DNA of 64,000 nt from Poindextera sp036494815 (GTDB lineage: Bacteria > Pseudomonadota > Alphaproteobacteria > Caulobacterales > Caulobacteraceae): contig DASXNV010000026.1 in assembly GCA_036494815.1 (NCBI GenBank), positions 53,419 through 117,418 on the forward strand. Reading direction: 5' to 3'. Each line of letters opens with the position of its first letter. Position 1 is the stretch's first letter. Positions 1 through 8,557 of this stretch are shown piece after piece. Below the pieces are notes generated by a model. The model was not told the origin of the DNA, searched no databases, and worked only from the letters and a program-made list of their open reading frames with translations. Position numbers and translations under genes: made by a program.

Positions 1-427
1 GATCAGGAAGCTGGTCGAGGTGCTGGACGGCGAACACGGTTATCACCTCTACCAGTCGGTCTCGCGGCTGAAGGAGGCCCTGTCGGCCAGTGAGACGGCG
101 CGGTTCTCCTTCCACGCCGGCGACGTGTCCATTGAATGCGACGTGACGCGCGGCGAGTTCGACATCTGGATCGGCAAGGAGCTGGCCGCCATCGAGACGG
201 CGGTGGATGAGGCGCTGGCCAGCGCCAAGCTGGCGCCGGACGCGGTTGACCACGTGTTCCTCACGGGCGGCTCCTCGTTCGTGCCGGCGGTGCGGCGGAT
301 GTTCGTCGAGCGCTTCGGCGAGGCCAAGCTGGACTCAGGCGCCGAGCTGGAATCCATCGCCGCCGGCCTGGCCCTGATGGGCGCCGAGAGCGACCTCAGC
401 CCGTGGTGCCAGCAGGCGCCGGGCTAG
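1..427 (+). CDS. Hsp70 family protein, C-terminal end (partial at left edge)
   Basis: This is the 3' end of a gene that enters from the left edge in the frame starting at base 2. About 141 residues are visible. The segment FLTGGSSFVPAVRRMF is the second phosphate/adenosine motif of the Hsp70/actin-fold ATPase domain. The protein ends about 45 residues after it, with no substrate-binding domain and no lid. That layout fits the short YegD-like Hsp70 family better than DnaK, which continues for some 230 residues past the motif. The role would be ATP-dependent and chaperone-like, in the cytoplasm. Its last 32 bases overlap the 3' end of the convergent permease gene. Confidence 0.8.
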   Translation, partial: IRKLVEVLDGEHGYHLYQSVSRLKEALSASETARFSFHAGDVSIECDVTRGEFDIWIGKELAAIETAVDEALASAKLAPDAVDHVFLTGGSSFVPAVRRMFVERFGEAKLDSGAELESIAAGLALMGAESDLSPWCQQAPG

Positions 428-2138
428 CCCGAATTGGTCGCTGCGGGTCGGTTCTCGTGCGCCGGGCGACCCACACGGCCAGCACCATCGACAGCACCCC
501 GACCAGTCCCGAATAGGAGAAGAACACCACGTAGCCGGCGCCCAGCGCCGACGGAGCCACGTGCGATTTGGCCATCGCCCCGGCGAAAGCTCCCGCCGGA
601 GCGTGGTCGAACAAGCCTTTGAGCGAAGCGAACGGCCCGCCGTCCTGGGCCGCGCGGGCGGCGCTCTCGACGATCCGGCCCGATTGGGAGGCGATCAGCT
701 TGCCCGGCAACGAATAGAGCGAGGAGAACAGCGCGTACTGGGTGGCGGTGAAACCCGCGCTGGTCAGGCTGGACATGTAGGCGATCAGGCAGGTGCCGGC
801 GAAACCGGAGACGATGTTGTCGATGCCGATGGCGGCCAGCAGACTGTTGAAGTCCGGCCCCCGCGTGGCCAGCCAGGCGAAGATGGTATTGGTGATCGGA
901 AGGGCGAAGGCGCCGATGACCATCGACCGCATCACCCCCAGGCGCGCCACCGAGAAGCCGCCGGCGAAGACGCCGACCATCGACATCGCCACCCCGAACA
1001 CCTTGCGCGCCTCGGCGACCTGGGTCTTCGAAAAGCCCAGGTCCAGATAGAAGGGCGTCATGATGTTGAGCACGAAGTCGGACAGGCGATAGACGCAGAT
1101 CAGAGCCAGGATCAGCACGGCCGTATTGCCGAACCGCCCGAAGAAATCGCCAAGCGGCTCACCGAAGGCCGAAGACAGGTAGAGCCCGGGGCGGGTGCGC
1201 AGTCGCGGAATCGGCCAGGCGGCGATCACGATCACCGCGGCCCCGACTACGACACCGGCAAGCTGCAGCCACACCCCGTCCGGCTTGGCGACCCAGGCGG
1301 CGCTCAAAGCCGCGCCCGCGCCGGCAAGTCCCGCAACGCTCAACCCCTTGGCCAGCAGTTCGGCGTTGGCGCCCAATCCCGATCCAAGCAGTAATCCGCC
1401 CAGCAAGAGCAGGCTCAGTCGGGCGATCCACTCCAACCCTTCGAGCAAAGGCGAGGCCTGCATGTCGGCGTGCGGCAGCGCCCGGATCACCCGCGTCAGT
1501 TCGCGCGGCGCCCCCAGGACGGCGAGCACGCCTATGCCCATCAGCCCCGCCATCAGGCCGTAGGACAGGTTCCACCCAAGATGATCGGCCAGGACCAGAG
1601 GCACTGCGCCGGCGATGATGATGGCGATCCGGTAGCCCCACTGGTAGGCGGCGGCCATGGCCCCCTGGCGCGCGCTATCCGAGGCCTCGATCCGCCAGGC
1701 GTCGACCACGATGTCCTGGGTGGCGGAGGCGAAGCCGGTGAAGACGGCGAACAGGGCGACCGTGCCGAGGCCCGTCCTGGGGTCTCCCCGAGCGACCAGC
1801 AGTAACCCCGTCGTGACCGCCAGCTGCGCCACCAGCATCCAGGACCGGCGATGGCCGAGCCATGCCGTCAGGACGGGTATGGCCGTACGATCCACCAGCG
1901 GCGCCCATAGGAATTTGAATGAATAGGCCAGGGTCGCCAGGCTGAAGAAGGAGATCACCTCCAGCGATAGCCCCGACTCCCTCAGCCAGGCCGACAGGGT
2001 GTCGAAGATCAGCAGGTTGGGCAGGCCCGACGCAAAACCCAGCGCCAGCATGACCAGGATGCGTCGGTCGAGAAACAGAACGAGCGCGCCCAGAACGCCG
2101 CGCCTATCGGCCTGTCTCGGGCCGTCTTCGATGGACAT
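396..2138 (-). CDS. ampG: AmpG-type muropeptide permease (MFS/PAT family)
   Basis: This 580-residue integral membrane protein is a proton-driven MFS carrier of the AmpG/PAT family, which imports GlcNAc-anhydroMurNAc peptides from the periplasm for wall recycling. The N-terminus shows the family pattern: FASGLPNLLIFDTL in the first helix, then SFFSLATLAYSFKFLWAPLVDR, and FASATQDIVVDAWRIE further on. It is about 90 residues longer than E. coli AmpG, the extra length being a hydrophobic stretch near residues 230-320. ATG at 2138 is preferred over the adjacent TTG because a GGGGA lies 9-10 bases upstream. It follows the histidine kinase gene on the same strand by 36 bases, so the two may be cotranscribed. 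A different PAT-family substrate cannot be excluded. Confidence 0.85.
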   Translation of the reverse strand: MSIEDGPRQADRRGVLGALVLFLDRRILVMLALGFASGLPNLLIFDTLSAWLRESGLSLEVISFFSLATLAYSFKFLWAPLVDRTAIPVLTAWLGHRRSWMLVAQLAVTTGLLLVARGDPRTGLGTVALFAVFTGFASATQDIVVDAWRIEASDSARQGAMAAAYQWGYRIAIIIAGAVPLVLADHLGWNLSYGLMAGLMGIGVLAVLGAPRELTRVIRALPHADMQASPLLEGLEWIARLSLLLLGGLLLGSGLGANAELLAKGLSVAGLAGAGAALSAAWVAKPDGVWLQLAGVVVGAAVIVIAAWPIPRLRTRPGLYLSSAFGEPLGDFFGRFGNTAVLILALICVYRLSDFVLNIMTPFYLDLGFSKTQVAEARKVFGVAMSMVGVFAGGFSVARLGVMRSMVIGAFALPITNTIFAWLATRGPDFNSLLAAIGIDNIVSGFAGTCLIAYMSSLTSAGFTATQYALFSSLYSLPGKLIASQSGRIVESAARAAQDGGPFASLKGLFDHAPAGAFAGAMAKSHVAPSALGAGYVVFFSYSGLVGVLSMVLAVWVARRTRTDPQRPIRASPAPAGTTG

Positions 2139-2174
2139 CAAGCCGTTCCCCGCGTCGGCGGGAGCGCCGCCCGA

Positions 2175-3920
2175 TCAGGCGCTGAGCTTGGCCTGCTCCG
2201 CGGGGCGCGTCCAGCCGGGGCGGGTCCAGCGGCGCAGCATGGCGCGCAGAACGGACTGCTCCAGCGGCTTGGTCAGGAAATCGTCCATGCCGGCGGCCAT
2301 GCAGGAGCGGCGATCCTCCTCGAAGGCGTCAGCGGTAAGGGCCAGGATCGGCGTGCGGCAGCCACGCTCGCGCAGGGCTCGGGTCGCCTCGCGCCCGCCC
2401 ATGCCGGGCATTCGCAGATCCATCAGGATTAGGTCATAGACGCCGCTGGCGCCCGCCTCCACCGCCTCCGCCCCCGTGGCCACGCGATCAACGCTGCAGC
2501 CTTCGCGTTCCAACAGGGAGCGGGCGAGCAAGGCGTTGATCGGATTGTCTTCGGCCAACAGCACCCGGGCGTGACAGACATATTCGGCCCGCTCGTCCAG
2601 CGGCCCGGCCAGATCGACGACGCCCTCGCCGCACACCGCCAGCACCCGCTCCACCAGAGACACCGCCCGCAGCGGCTTGATCAGATAGCCGCCAAAGCCG
2701 GCGGCGCGATAGCGCGGGATCTCGGCGCGGGCCTCGGGCGGCACCAGGATCACGCTGGGATGGCCCGGCAGCGGTCGCGGCCGGCGACGCCCCTCGGCCA
2801 GGGCGTGATCGATCAAGAGGATGGCCCCGGCCGGGAGGGGCGCGCCATCCAGGCAGGGGCGACAGAGCGCCTGGCCGCCGGCCGCTTCGATCTGCCCCTT
2901 GGCGGATTCGCGCACGATGGCGCTGGGCGAGATCACGGCGACCACCCGGCCGGCCAGCGGCCAGGCGGGACTGGCCGGCCGCACCAAGGCGAAATCCGCC
3001 TCGAACCAGAACCGGGCGCCGCCGGCCTCAGGGCAATCCAGCCCGGTCTGGCCCCCATGTGCCGCGGTCAGGCGCCGGACGATGGCCAAGCCCAGGCCCG
3101 TGCTGTCGGCGCGGCTGGCATGGGAGGCGTCAGCCTGGGCGAAGGCTTCGAAGATGCGCTCACGCTCGGCCTCGGGCACCCCAGGACCGGTGTCGGCGAC
3201 CGCGAAGCGCAACCGCGCCCGGTCACTGGTCACCTGGCGCACCTCGATGGTCAAAAGCGCGCCGCCGGCGTCGGTGAACTTGATGGCGTTTCCGGCAAGG
3301 TTGAACAGGATCTGGCGCAGGCGCCCCTCGTCGCCGAGGATGGCGGGGGTCACAGCCGGTGTGGTCCAGGCGATCTCCAGGCCCTTGGCGTGGGCGCGGG
3401 GACTTAGCAGCTCGGCCACGCCCTGCAGCAGGCGGTTCAGATCCATCGGCGCCGGGTGCAAGGTCAGCCGGCCGGCGTCGATGCGGGCCAGATCCAGCAC
3501 GTCATTGACCAGGCCCAGCAGATGTTCGCCGCAATCGCGCAGCGAGGTCAGATAGGCTCTCTGTTCCGCGGCGAGCTTGGTCTCGGCCAGCAGGCCCGCC
3601 ATGCCCAGGACCCCATTGAGCGGGGTGCGCAATTCGTGGCTGAGGGCGGCGAGATACTGCTCGCGCGCCGCCAGATCCCCAGCCGCCGGCCGGCCGCTGA
3701 GCAGACGCGCGCCGCTGGGCAGCTCGCTCAGGCTCCAGGCGATCAAGGCGCCGTCATTGCCCAGGGTCTCGCGACGATCGCCAACCGGCATGGCGGCCAG
3801 GCTCGCCAGGTCGACGCCGCAGGCGGCGAAGGCCGCATTGGCCTCGATGAGGCCGCCACCGTCGCGCAACAGGGCGGCGGGCGTTTCCAGCGCGAGGATC
3901 AGGTCGGCGGCTTCGGTCAT
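2175..3920 (-). CDS. hybrid histidine kinase with degenerate and active receiver domains
   Basis: The 581-residue protein has a short PAS-like N-terminus (about 1-75) and no obvious membrane helix, so it is probably cytosolic. The HisKA box has phospho-acceptor His near residue 95 (ALSHELRTPLNG). An HATPase_c domain follows, with ATGPGVPEAERERIFE-like nucleotide motifs and GLGLAIVRRL. A degenerate receiver-like segment (about 325-435) keeps ILLID and LIKPL but lacks the acidic pair. The C-terminal receiver is complete: AEDNPIN, LILMDLRMPG and FLTKPL. No output domain is present, so phosphate is expected to pass to a separate partner. ATG at 3920 is chosen; a GTG at 3941 would add seven residues. 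Confidence 0.9.
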   Translation of the reverse strand: MTEAADLILALETPAALLRDGGGLIEANAAFAACGVDLASLAAMPVGDRRETLGNDGALIAWSLSELPSGARLLSGRPAAGDLAAREQYLAALSHELRTPLNGVLGMAGLLAETKLAAEQRAYLTSLRDCGEHLLGLVNDVLDLARIDAGRLTLHPAPMDLNRLLQGVAELLSPRAHAKGLEIAWTTPAVTPAILGDEGRLRQILFNLAGNAIKFTDAGGALLTIEVRQVTSDRARLRFAVADTGPGVPEAERERIFEAFAQADASHASRADSTGLGLAIVRRLTAAHGGQTGLDCPEAGGARFWFEADFALVRPASPAWPLAGRVVAVISPSAIVRESAKGQIEAAGGQALCRPCLDGAPLPAGAILLIDHALAEGRRRPRPLPGHPSVILVPPEARAEIPRYRAAGFGGYLIKPLRAVSLVERVLAVCGEGVVDLAGPLDERAEYVCHARVLLAEDNPINALLARSLLEREGCSVDRVATGAEAVEAGASGVYDLILMDLRMPGMGGREATRALRERGCRTPILALTADAFEEDRRSCMAAGMDDFLTKPLEQSVLRAMLRRWTRPGWTRPAEQAKLSA

Positions 3921-4057
3921 GGCCGAGAGTCTAGCGCACACGGCTTAACGGGCGGTCAAAAGCGCCCGTCTGGCGCGATCCGAACAACCGGCTTACCGTC
4001 CATCCGCAACCTTGCGGATCAAGCCAGCAAGGTCTTCATCCAAGGGGGCTAACCACC

Positions 4058-4732
4058 ATGAAGAAGTTCCTGGCCGAGTTCCTCGGCACGCTAACCCTGG
4101 TCCTGTTCGGCTGCGGCGCGGCCGTGCTGGGGGGCGACCATGTGGGTCAGCTGGGCATCGCCCTGGCGTTCGGCTTCGCCATCGTCGCCATGGCCTATGG
4201 CGTCGGCCCCATCTCGGGCTGCCACGTCAATCCGGCGGTCAGCCTGGGCGCGCTTGTGGCCGGACGCATGAGCGCCAAAGACATGGTGATCTATTGGATC
4301 GCCCAGTTCGCCGGGGCGACCGCCGGAGCTATGATCCTGGCCCTGATCGCCGGCCAGAGCCAGCATCTGGGCCAGAACGGCTGGGGGCCGGGCTATCTCG
4401 GCGGCTATCCGCTGGCGGCGGCGGCGACCTTCGAGGTGGTGGCGACAGCCCTGTTCGTGCTGGTCATCCTGGGCTCCACCGGCAAGGCCAGCGCGCCGGG
4501 ATTCGCGGGGCTGGCCATCGGCATCACCCTGGCGGCGATCCATATCGTCGGCATCCAGGTCACCGGGGTATCGGTCAATCCCGCCCGCAGCTTCGGCCCC
4601 GCCGTGCTGGTCCAGGGCCAGGCGCTGCAGCAGTTGTGGCTGTTCTTCGTGGCGCCGGCGGTGGGCGCGGTGATCGGGGCCCTGCCGTTCCGCCTGAAGG
4701 CGCTGGAGGACAGCGACCCGCTGGCTATCTGA
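4058..4732 (+). CDS. aqpZ: aquaporin Z
   Basis: A 224-residue inner-membrane water channel of the MIP family. Both half-helix signatures are present: CHVNPAVSLG near residue 58 and VSVNPARSFGPA near residue 174, the latter including the conserved Arg of the selectivity filter. His in helix 5 (LAAIHIVGI) and Cys-His before the first NPA fit the narrow aromatic/Arg filter of a water-selective AqpZ and not a glycerol facilitator. Length matches the family (about 230). ATG at 4058 follows an AAGGGGG stretch. The gene is monocistronic and ends just before a strong hairpin shared with the convergent thiolase gene. Confidence 0.95.
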   Translation: MKKFLAEFLGTLTLVLFGCGAAVLGGDHVGQLGIALAFGFAIVAMAYGVGPISGCHVNPAVSLGALVAGRMSAKDMVIYWIAQFAGATAGAMILALIAGQSQHLGQNGWGPGYLGGYPLAAAATFEVVATALFVLVILGSTGKASAPGFAGLAIGITLAAIHIVGIQVTGVSVNPARSFGPAVLVQGQALQQLWLFFVAPAVGAVIGALPFRLKALEDSDPLAI

Positions 4733-4737
4733 TCGTG

Positions 4738-4766
4738 TAGCGAGGGCGGTGAAGCCGCCCTCGCTA
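4738..4766. terminator. bidirectional terminator-like hairpin
   Basis: A perfect 12-bp stem, TAGCGAGGGCGG with CCGCCCTCGCTA, encloses a 5-nt loop. It starts 5 bases after the aqpZ stop and lies 15 bases from the stop of the convergent thiolase. There is no long T tract, so termination efficiency is inferred from position and stem strength. Confidence 0.7.
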
Positions 4767-4781
4767 TCGAACCTCAAAAGA

Positions 4782-5921
4782 CTAAGCTTCGTTTGTAAAG
4801 ATGATCGTCCCGGATGCGGCGAACATGCCGCCAACGCCGTGGCAGACCGATATCTTGGCTCCCGGAACCTGGGCCGGGGCGACGCCGCGCATCTGACGCA
4901 CGCTCTCCTGCAGGGCGTACATGCCGTACATGCCCGAGTGCATGTAGGACAGCCCGCCGCCGTTGGTGTTGAGCGGCAGCTTGCCGCCGGGCGCGGTGTT
5001 GCGGGCGCCGATGAAGCCGGCCGCCTCTCCCCGCTCGCAGAAACCCAGGTCCTCCAGCCCATAGATCGGCAGGTGGGCGAAGGCGTCGTAGATCATCAGG
5101 TGATCCACCTCGGCGTGCCTGATCCCGGCCTCGTCAAAGGCCTTCTTGCCGGAGACGCGGAAGGCCTTGGAGGTGGTGAAGTCCTCCATCTGGCTGACGA
5201 TCTGGGTCTCGACGCTCTCACCGGCGCCGAGGATATAGACCGGCTTTTGCGGGAAATCCTTGGCCCGCTCGGCGCTGGTGAGGATCAGGGCCCCGCCGCC
5301 GTCGGTGACCAGGCAGCACATGAGCATCCGGAACGGCCAGGCGATCATCGGCGAGTTCAGGACGTCGTCGACGGTGATCGGGTCCTTGAAACTGGCGCGC
5401 GGGTTCATGGCCGCCCATTCGCGCTGGATCACCGAGACCATGGCCACCTGCTCTTCGGTGATCCCGAAGGTCTTCATGTAGCGAAGGGCTGGAATGGTGA
5501 ACATGGTGGGCGGCGAGGTCACGCCAAAGGGGACCTCGAACTGACCGCTCCAGCTGTGCGGGGCGCGGCCCCAGCCGCCGGCGCCGACACGCGAGCGGCC
5601 GGACTCGCCGTGGGTGATCAGCACAGTCTTGCACAGGCCGGCGTTGATCGCCGCCGCCGCGTGGCGCACGTGCAGCATGAACGAGCAGCCGCCCACCGCC
5701 GTGCCGTCGACCCAGGTGGGCGTAATACCCAGATATTGGGCGATGGCCACCGGGCTTTCACCGGCGGTGGCGACGCCATCGATGTCGGAGGGCTTGAGCC
5801 CCGCGTCGGCCAGGGCGTTGAGCGCCGCGTCGGCGTGCAGGCCGATCACCGACATGTCGGGAATCTTGCCCATCTTGGTGGTTTCGGCCGCGCCGACCAC
5901 CGCAACTGATTTTTGCTTCAT
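4782..5921 (-). CDS. SCP2/SCPx-type thiolase family protein
   Basis: A 379-residue protein of the thiolase fold, in the non-canonical lipid-transfer/SCPx-like branch commonly annotated acetyl-CoA acetyltransferase. The C-terminal thiolase motifs are visible: LNTNGGGLSYMHSG, carrying the catalytic-type His, and VCHGVGGMFAASGT, carrying the second Cys. At the usual nucleophile site it reads VGGCSF instead of the classical C-G-S-G, as is common in this branch, so a true thiolase reaction is uncertain. Six bases separate it from the upstream DUF35 zinc-ribbon protein, a well-known partner pairing. Together they probably act on acyl-CoA intermediates in side-chain or fatty-acid-like degradation. 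Substrate unknown. Confidence 0.85.
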   Translation of the reverse strand: MKQKSVAVVGAAETTKMGKIPDMSVIGLHADAALNALADAGLKPSDIDGVATAGESPVAIAQYLGITPTWVDGTAVGGCSFMLHVRHAAAAINAGLCKTVLITHGESGRSRVGAGGWGRAPHSWSGQFEVPFGVTSPPTMFTIPALRYMKTFGITEEQVAMVSVIQREWAAMNPRASFKDPITVDDVLNSPMIAWPFRMLMCCLVTDGGGALILTSAERAKDFPQKPVYILGAGESVETQIVSQMEDFTTSKAFRVSGKKAFDEAGIRHAEVDHLMIYDAFAHLPIYGLEDLGFCERGEAAGFIGARNTAPGGKLPLNTNGGGLSYMHSGMYGMYALQESVRQMRGVAPAQVPGAKISVCHGVGGMFAASGTIIFTNEA

Positions 5922-5927
5922 GGAGGG

Positions 5928-6332
5928 TCAGGCCTTCGCCGGCTGGAACAGGGGCAGCGATATGGTGTCGCTGGCTTCGAGGAAGGTGACTTCCAGCGGC
6001 ATGTCCAATTGCAGCGCCTCGGGGGTCTGCGGACAGCCGACGACATTGGTCATCATCCGAGGGCCTTCCTGCAGGGTGACCACGGCGATGGAGTGCGGCT
6101 CGGTTCCAAAATCGGGACGCGGCCTATGGTTGATGACGTAGCTGTAGAGGCTGGCCTTGCCGCTGGCCGGAAAAATCTCGACCTCGCGCGAGGCGCAGGC
6201 CGGACAGAATGGGCGCGGCGGAAAATAGGTGTGGGCGCAGGCCAGGCAGCGCTGCAGGCGAAGTTCGCCCGCCTTGCAACCTTCCCAGAAATGCCGGGTC
6301 TCCGGCGTTGGCTGTGGCAAGGGTCGATCCAT
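5928..6332 (-). CDS. DUF35 zinc-ribbon/OB-fold acyl-CoA-binding protein
   Basis: A 134-residue partner of SCPx-type thiolases. The N-terminal rubredoxin-like zinc ribbon has two CxxC knuckles (CLAC and CPAC, near residues 29-47). The rest is an OB-fold typical of DUF35, with SYVINHRPRPDF and VVTLQEGPRMMTNVVGC. Proteins of this class bind acyl-CoA and form heteromers with the thiolase. ATG at 6332 is preferred to an upstream start that would add 36 non-conserved residues, because AAGGA lies 9 bases before it. It is first in a two-gene minus-strand operon with the thiolase. A 238-bp divergent gap separates it from the glycosyltransferase; I see no firm promoter there. Confidence 0.88.
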   Translation of the reverse strand: MDRPLPQPTPETRHFWEGCKAGELRLQRCLACAHTYFPPRPFCPACASREVEIFPASGKASLYSYVINHRPRPDFGTEPHSIAVVTLQEGPRMMTNVVGCPQTPEALQLDMPLEVTFLEASDTISLPLFQPAKA

Positions 6333-6570
6333 TTGAAGAAGTCCTTGGATTGAAAAATGCTCGGGGTTGAAAATCAATTTCGGGCGGAAGCCGGCCAGCG
6401 AGCCTGACGGCTCGGCGGCGCCCCCCGGTCCCATGGTCAATGCTTACGATCCAAATCCCATCCAAGTGAAGTGGAATCAGTTGAGCCGCAACTGGCGCGA
6501 TTGTTGCTGAGCTTGTCCCAGATTTGATCGGGGTGGGTGAAAGCGGAACGCAGGCCGCTTCGCCGATTCA

Positions 6571-7686
6571 ATGGGTAGAGCAATGGAACGTAGTTCGGGG
6601 GCTATCATGGGATACGCGATGCGTTTGGTGTCCGGCGACTTCAATGTGGCTTTCGGCGAGGCGGGTTTCGTAAGCTTCCGTGACGAAAAGGCCGCGCCCA
6701 AAAAGTCCGTTGCGCGGGACAGGTCCATCGAAAGCCCCCCCGCCACACGCACCACCAAGGTGACCGTGGCGGCCAACGCCGCCTGGGCGGAAGCTCGGCC
6801 GGTGCTGTCGGTGCTGACTCCCTTTCTGCGTGACGATCCCTCGGGCCTTCTTGCCGCGATCCAGGCCCAGGCGTCGCAGCTGTCCACACCCATCGAGATC
6901 ATCGCCCTGGACGACGGCACAGGCGACGAGGCGCTCGCCGCCCGCCTCACCGCGACCGTCGAAGCCCTGGCCATGCCGGCCGCCTTCGTTCGGCTGTCTC
7001 AGAACGAGGGCCGCTCCGCCGCCCGCAACCGCCTGGCCCAATTCGCTCGCGGCCGTCACCTGCTTTATCTCGACGCCGACACCGTGCCCGATCGCGCCGA
7101 TTTCCTGGCCGCCTATATGGAGATGATCCAGGCGGACGATCCGCCCCTGGCGATCGGCGGGTTTTCGCTGATCCAGGCCTCGCACGAGCCGTGCTACGAC
7201 CTGCACCGCACCATCGCCACCCAGCTCGACTGCATGCCGGTTGACGTGCGCCAAGTGATGCCGTGGCGCTTCGTCTATGGCTCCAACATCCTGGTGCGGC
7301 GCGATGTGATGCAAGCCACCCCGTTCAATCCCGATTACCGCGCCTGGGGTTGGGAAGATCAGGAATGGGGTATGCGGGTCGCCGACCAATGGCCGATCCT
7401 GCATGTGGACAACACGGTGAGCCATCTGGGCCTGGACACAGTGCCGACCCTTTTGGACAAATACGCCTCTTCCGGCGCCAACTTCCATCGCATCCTGGCC
7501 GACCATCCCGACCGGGTGAAGGAATACCCGGCCTATCGCGCCGCCCGCGCCCTGAGCATGGCGCCGTTCAAGACCGCCTTGCGCGCCGTGGCCCGGCGGG
7601 CGGCTCTCAGCGAAGCCCTGCCCCTGACGGCGCGCGCCTTCGCCTTGCGGCTGTTTCGGGTGCTCAACTATCTGGCTTCGCACTGA
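6571..7686 (+). CDS. family 2 glycosyltransferase
   Basis: A 371-residue GT-A-fold sugar transferase. From residue 76 it reads RPVLSVLTPF, then ALDDGTGDEA (the nucleotide-binding aspartates), NEGRSAARNR, and LYLDADTVP with the metal-binding DxD. GWGWEDQEWGMR follows, which is the galactosyltransferase/chondroitin-type C-terminal signature. No membrane helix is apparent, so it is probably cytosolic or peripheral. The first 75 residues are poorly conserved, and the true start may be the internal ATG at 6607, which has GGGGG just upstream. It has no polysaccharide neighbours, so the acceptor cannot be guessed. Confidence 0.85.
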   Translation: MGRAMERSSGAIMGYAMRLVSGDFNVAFGEAGFVSFRDEKAAPKKSVARDRSIESPPATRTTKVTVAANAAWAEARPVLSVLTPFLRDDPSGLLAAIQAQASQLSTPIEIIALDDGTGDEALAARLTATVEALAMPAAFVRLSQNEGRSAARNRLAQFARGRHLLYLDADTVPDRADFLAAYMEMIQADDPPLAIGGFSLIQASHEPCYDLHRTIATQLDCMPVDVRQVMPWRFVYGSNILVRRDVMQATPFNPDYRAWGWEDQEWGMRVADQWPILHVDNTVSHLGLDTVPTLLDKYASSGANFHRILADHPDRVKEYPAYRAARALSMAPFKTALRAVARRAALSEALPLTARAFALRLFRVLNYLASH

Positions 7687-7692
7687 GGGCTG

Positions 7693-7709
7693 CGGCAGGC
7701 AAACTGCCG
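7693..7709 (+). terminator. short hairpin after the glycosyltransferase
   Basis: CGGCAG and CTGCCG form a 6-bp stem with a GCAAA loop, 7 bases after the glycosyltransferase stop. There is no T run. It could be a weak terminator or an mRNA 3'-end stabiliser ahead of the sirtuin gene. Confidence 0.35.
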
Positions 7710-7737
7710 GGAAGCTGAATCGAGGGCCTCCCGCCTC

Positions 7738-8484
7738 ATGTCCGACCGAGCCCGCTTGGCCGAGTTGATCCAAGCCTCCCGGCGCATGGTGGTGTTCACC
7801 GGCGCCGGCGTCTCCACCGAGTCCGGCATTCCAGATTTTCGCAGCCCTGGCGGAGTCTGGAGCCGGATGAAGCCGATCTATTTCCAGGACTTCGTGGCCA
7901 GCGAAGACAAGCGCCGCGAAGCCTGGACCAGAGCCTTTTCCGGGGTGGCCGGCTGGACCGGCGCCGCGCCGAACTCTGGGCATCTGGCCGTGGCCCGCCT
8001 TGTGACCCAGGGCAAGGTCAGCGCGGTGATCACCCAGAATGTGGACAACCTGCATCAGGATTCCGGCGTGCCCGCCGATCAGGTGATCGAACTGCATGGC
8101 AACGCCAGCTATGCCGCCTGCCTGGACTGCGGCCTGCGCCACGAACTGGCTGACCTGAAGGCGCCGTTCCTGGAGCGGGGCGAGGTTCCCGCCTGCCGCG
8201 CCTGTGGCGGCATCGTCAAGACCGCTGTGATCTCGTTCGGCCAGTCCATGCCCGAAGGCCCCATGGCCCGGGCCGAGGCCGAAAGCCTGGCCTGCGACCT
8301 GTTCCTCGTGCTGGGCTCGTCCCTGGTGGTCTACCCCGCCGCCGGCTTTCCCCTGCTCGCCAAGCGCAACGGCGCCCGACTGGCCATCGTCAATCGCGAG
8401 CCGACCGAGCAGGACGCCTATGCCGATCTGGTGCTGCACGACGAGATCGGGCCATTGCTGAGCGAGATTACGGCGCCGCACTAG
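7738..8484 (+). CDS. Sir2-family NAD-dependent protein deacylase
   Basis: A 248-residue bacterial sirtuin that removes acyl groups from lysines using NAD, releasing nicotinamide and O-acyl-ADP-ribose. Visible motifs are FTGAGVSTESGIPDFRSPGG (NAD binding), TQNVDNLHQDSG, and the catalytic His in ELHGN. A zinc ribbon follows, with CxxC in the first knuckle (CLDC) and the second (CRAC), and then LGSSLVVYPAAG. The length is typical of CobB-like enzymes. The Tyr-Arg pair that marks desuccinylases is not obvious, so deacetylation is the simplest expectation. It lies 51 bases after the glycosyltransferase on the same strand. Confidence 0.93.
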   Translation: MSDRARLAELIQASRRMVVFTGAGVSTESGIPDFRSPGGVWSRMKPIYFQDFVASEDKRREAWTRAFSGVAGWTGAAPNSGHLAVARLVTQGKVSAVITQNVDNLHQDSGVPADQVIELHGNASYAACLDCGLRHELADLKAPFLERGEVPACRACGGIVKTAVISFGQSMPEGPMARAEAESLACDLFLVLGSSLVVYPAAGFPLLAKRNGARLAIVNREPTEQDAYADLVLHDEIGPLLSEITAPH

Positions 8485-8557
8485 CGGCGGACCACGAGAC
8501 AGCAGCGCGCGGCTTGGTTAGTTAGGGGGACTGACCGCTTTCGCCAGCGAGACTCCC

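Noticed and set aside
6568..8481. Long minus-strand open frame opposite the glycosyltransferase and sirtuin
   Set aside because: The plus-strand proteins have full motif sets; the antisense product has none.
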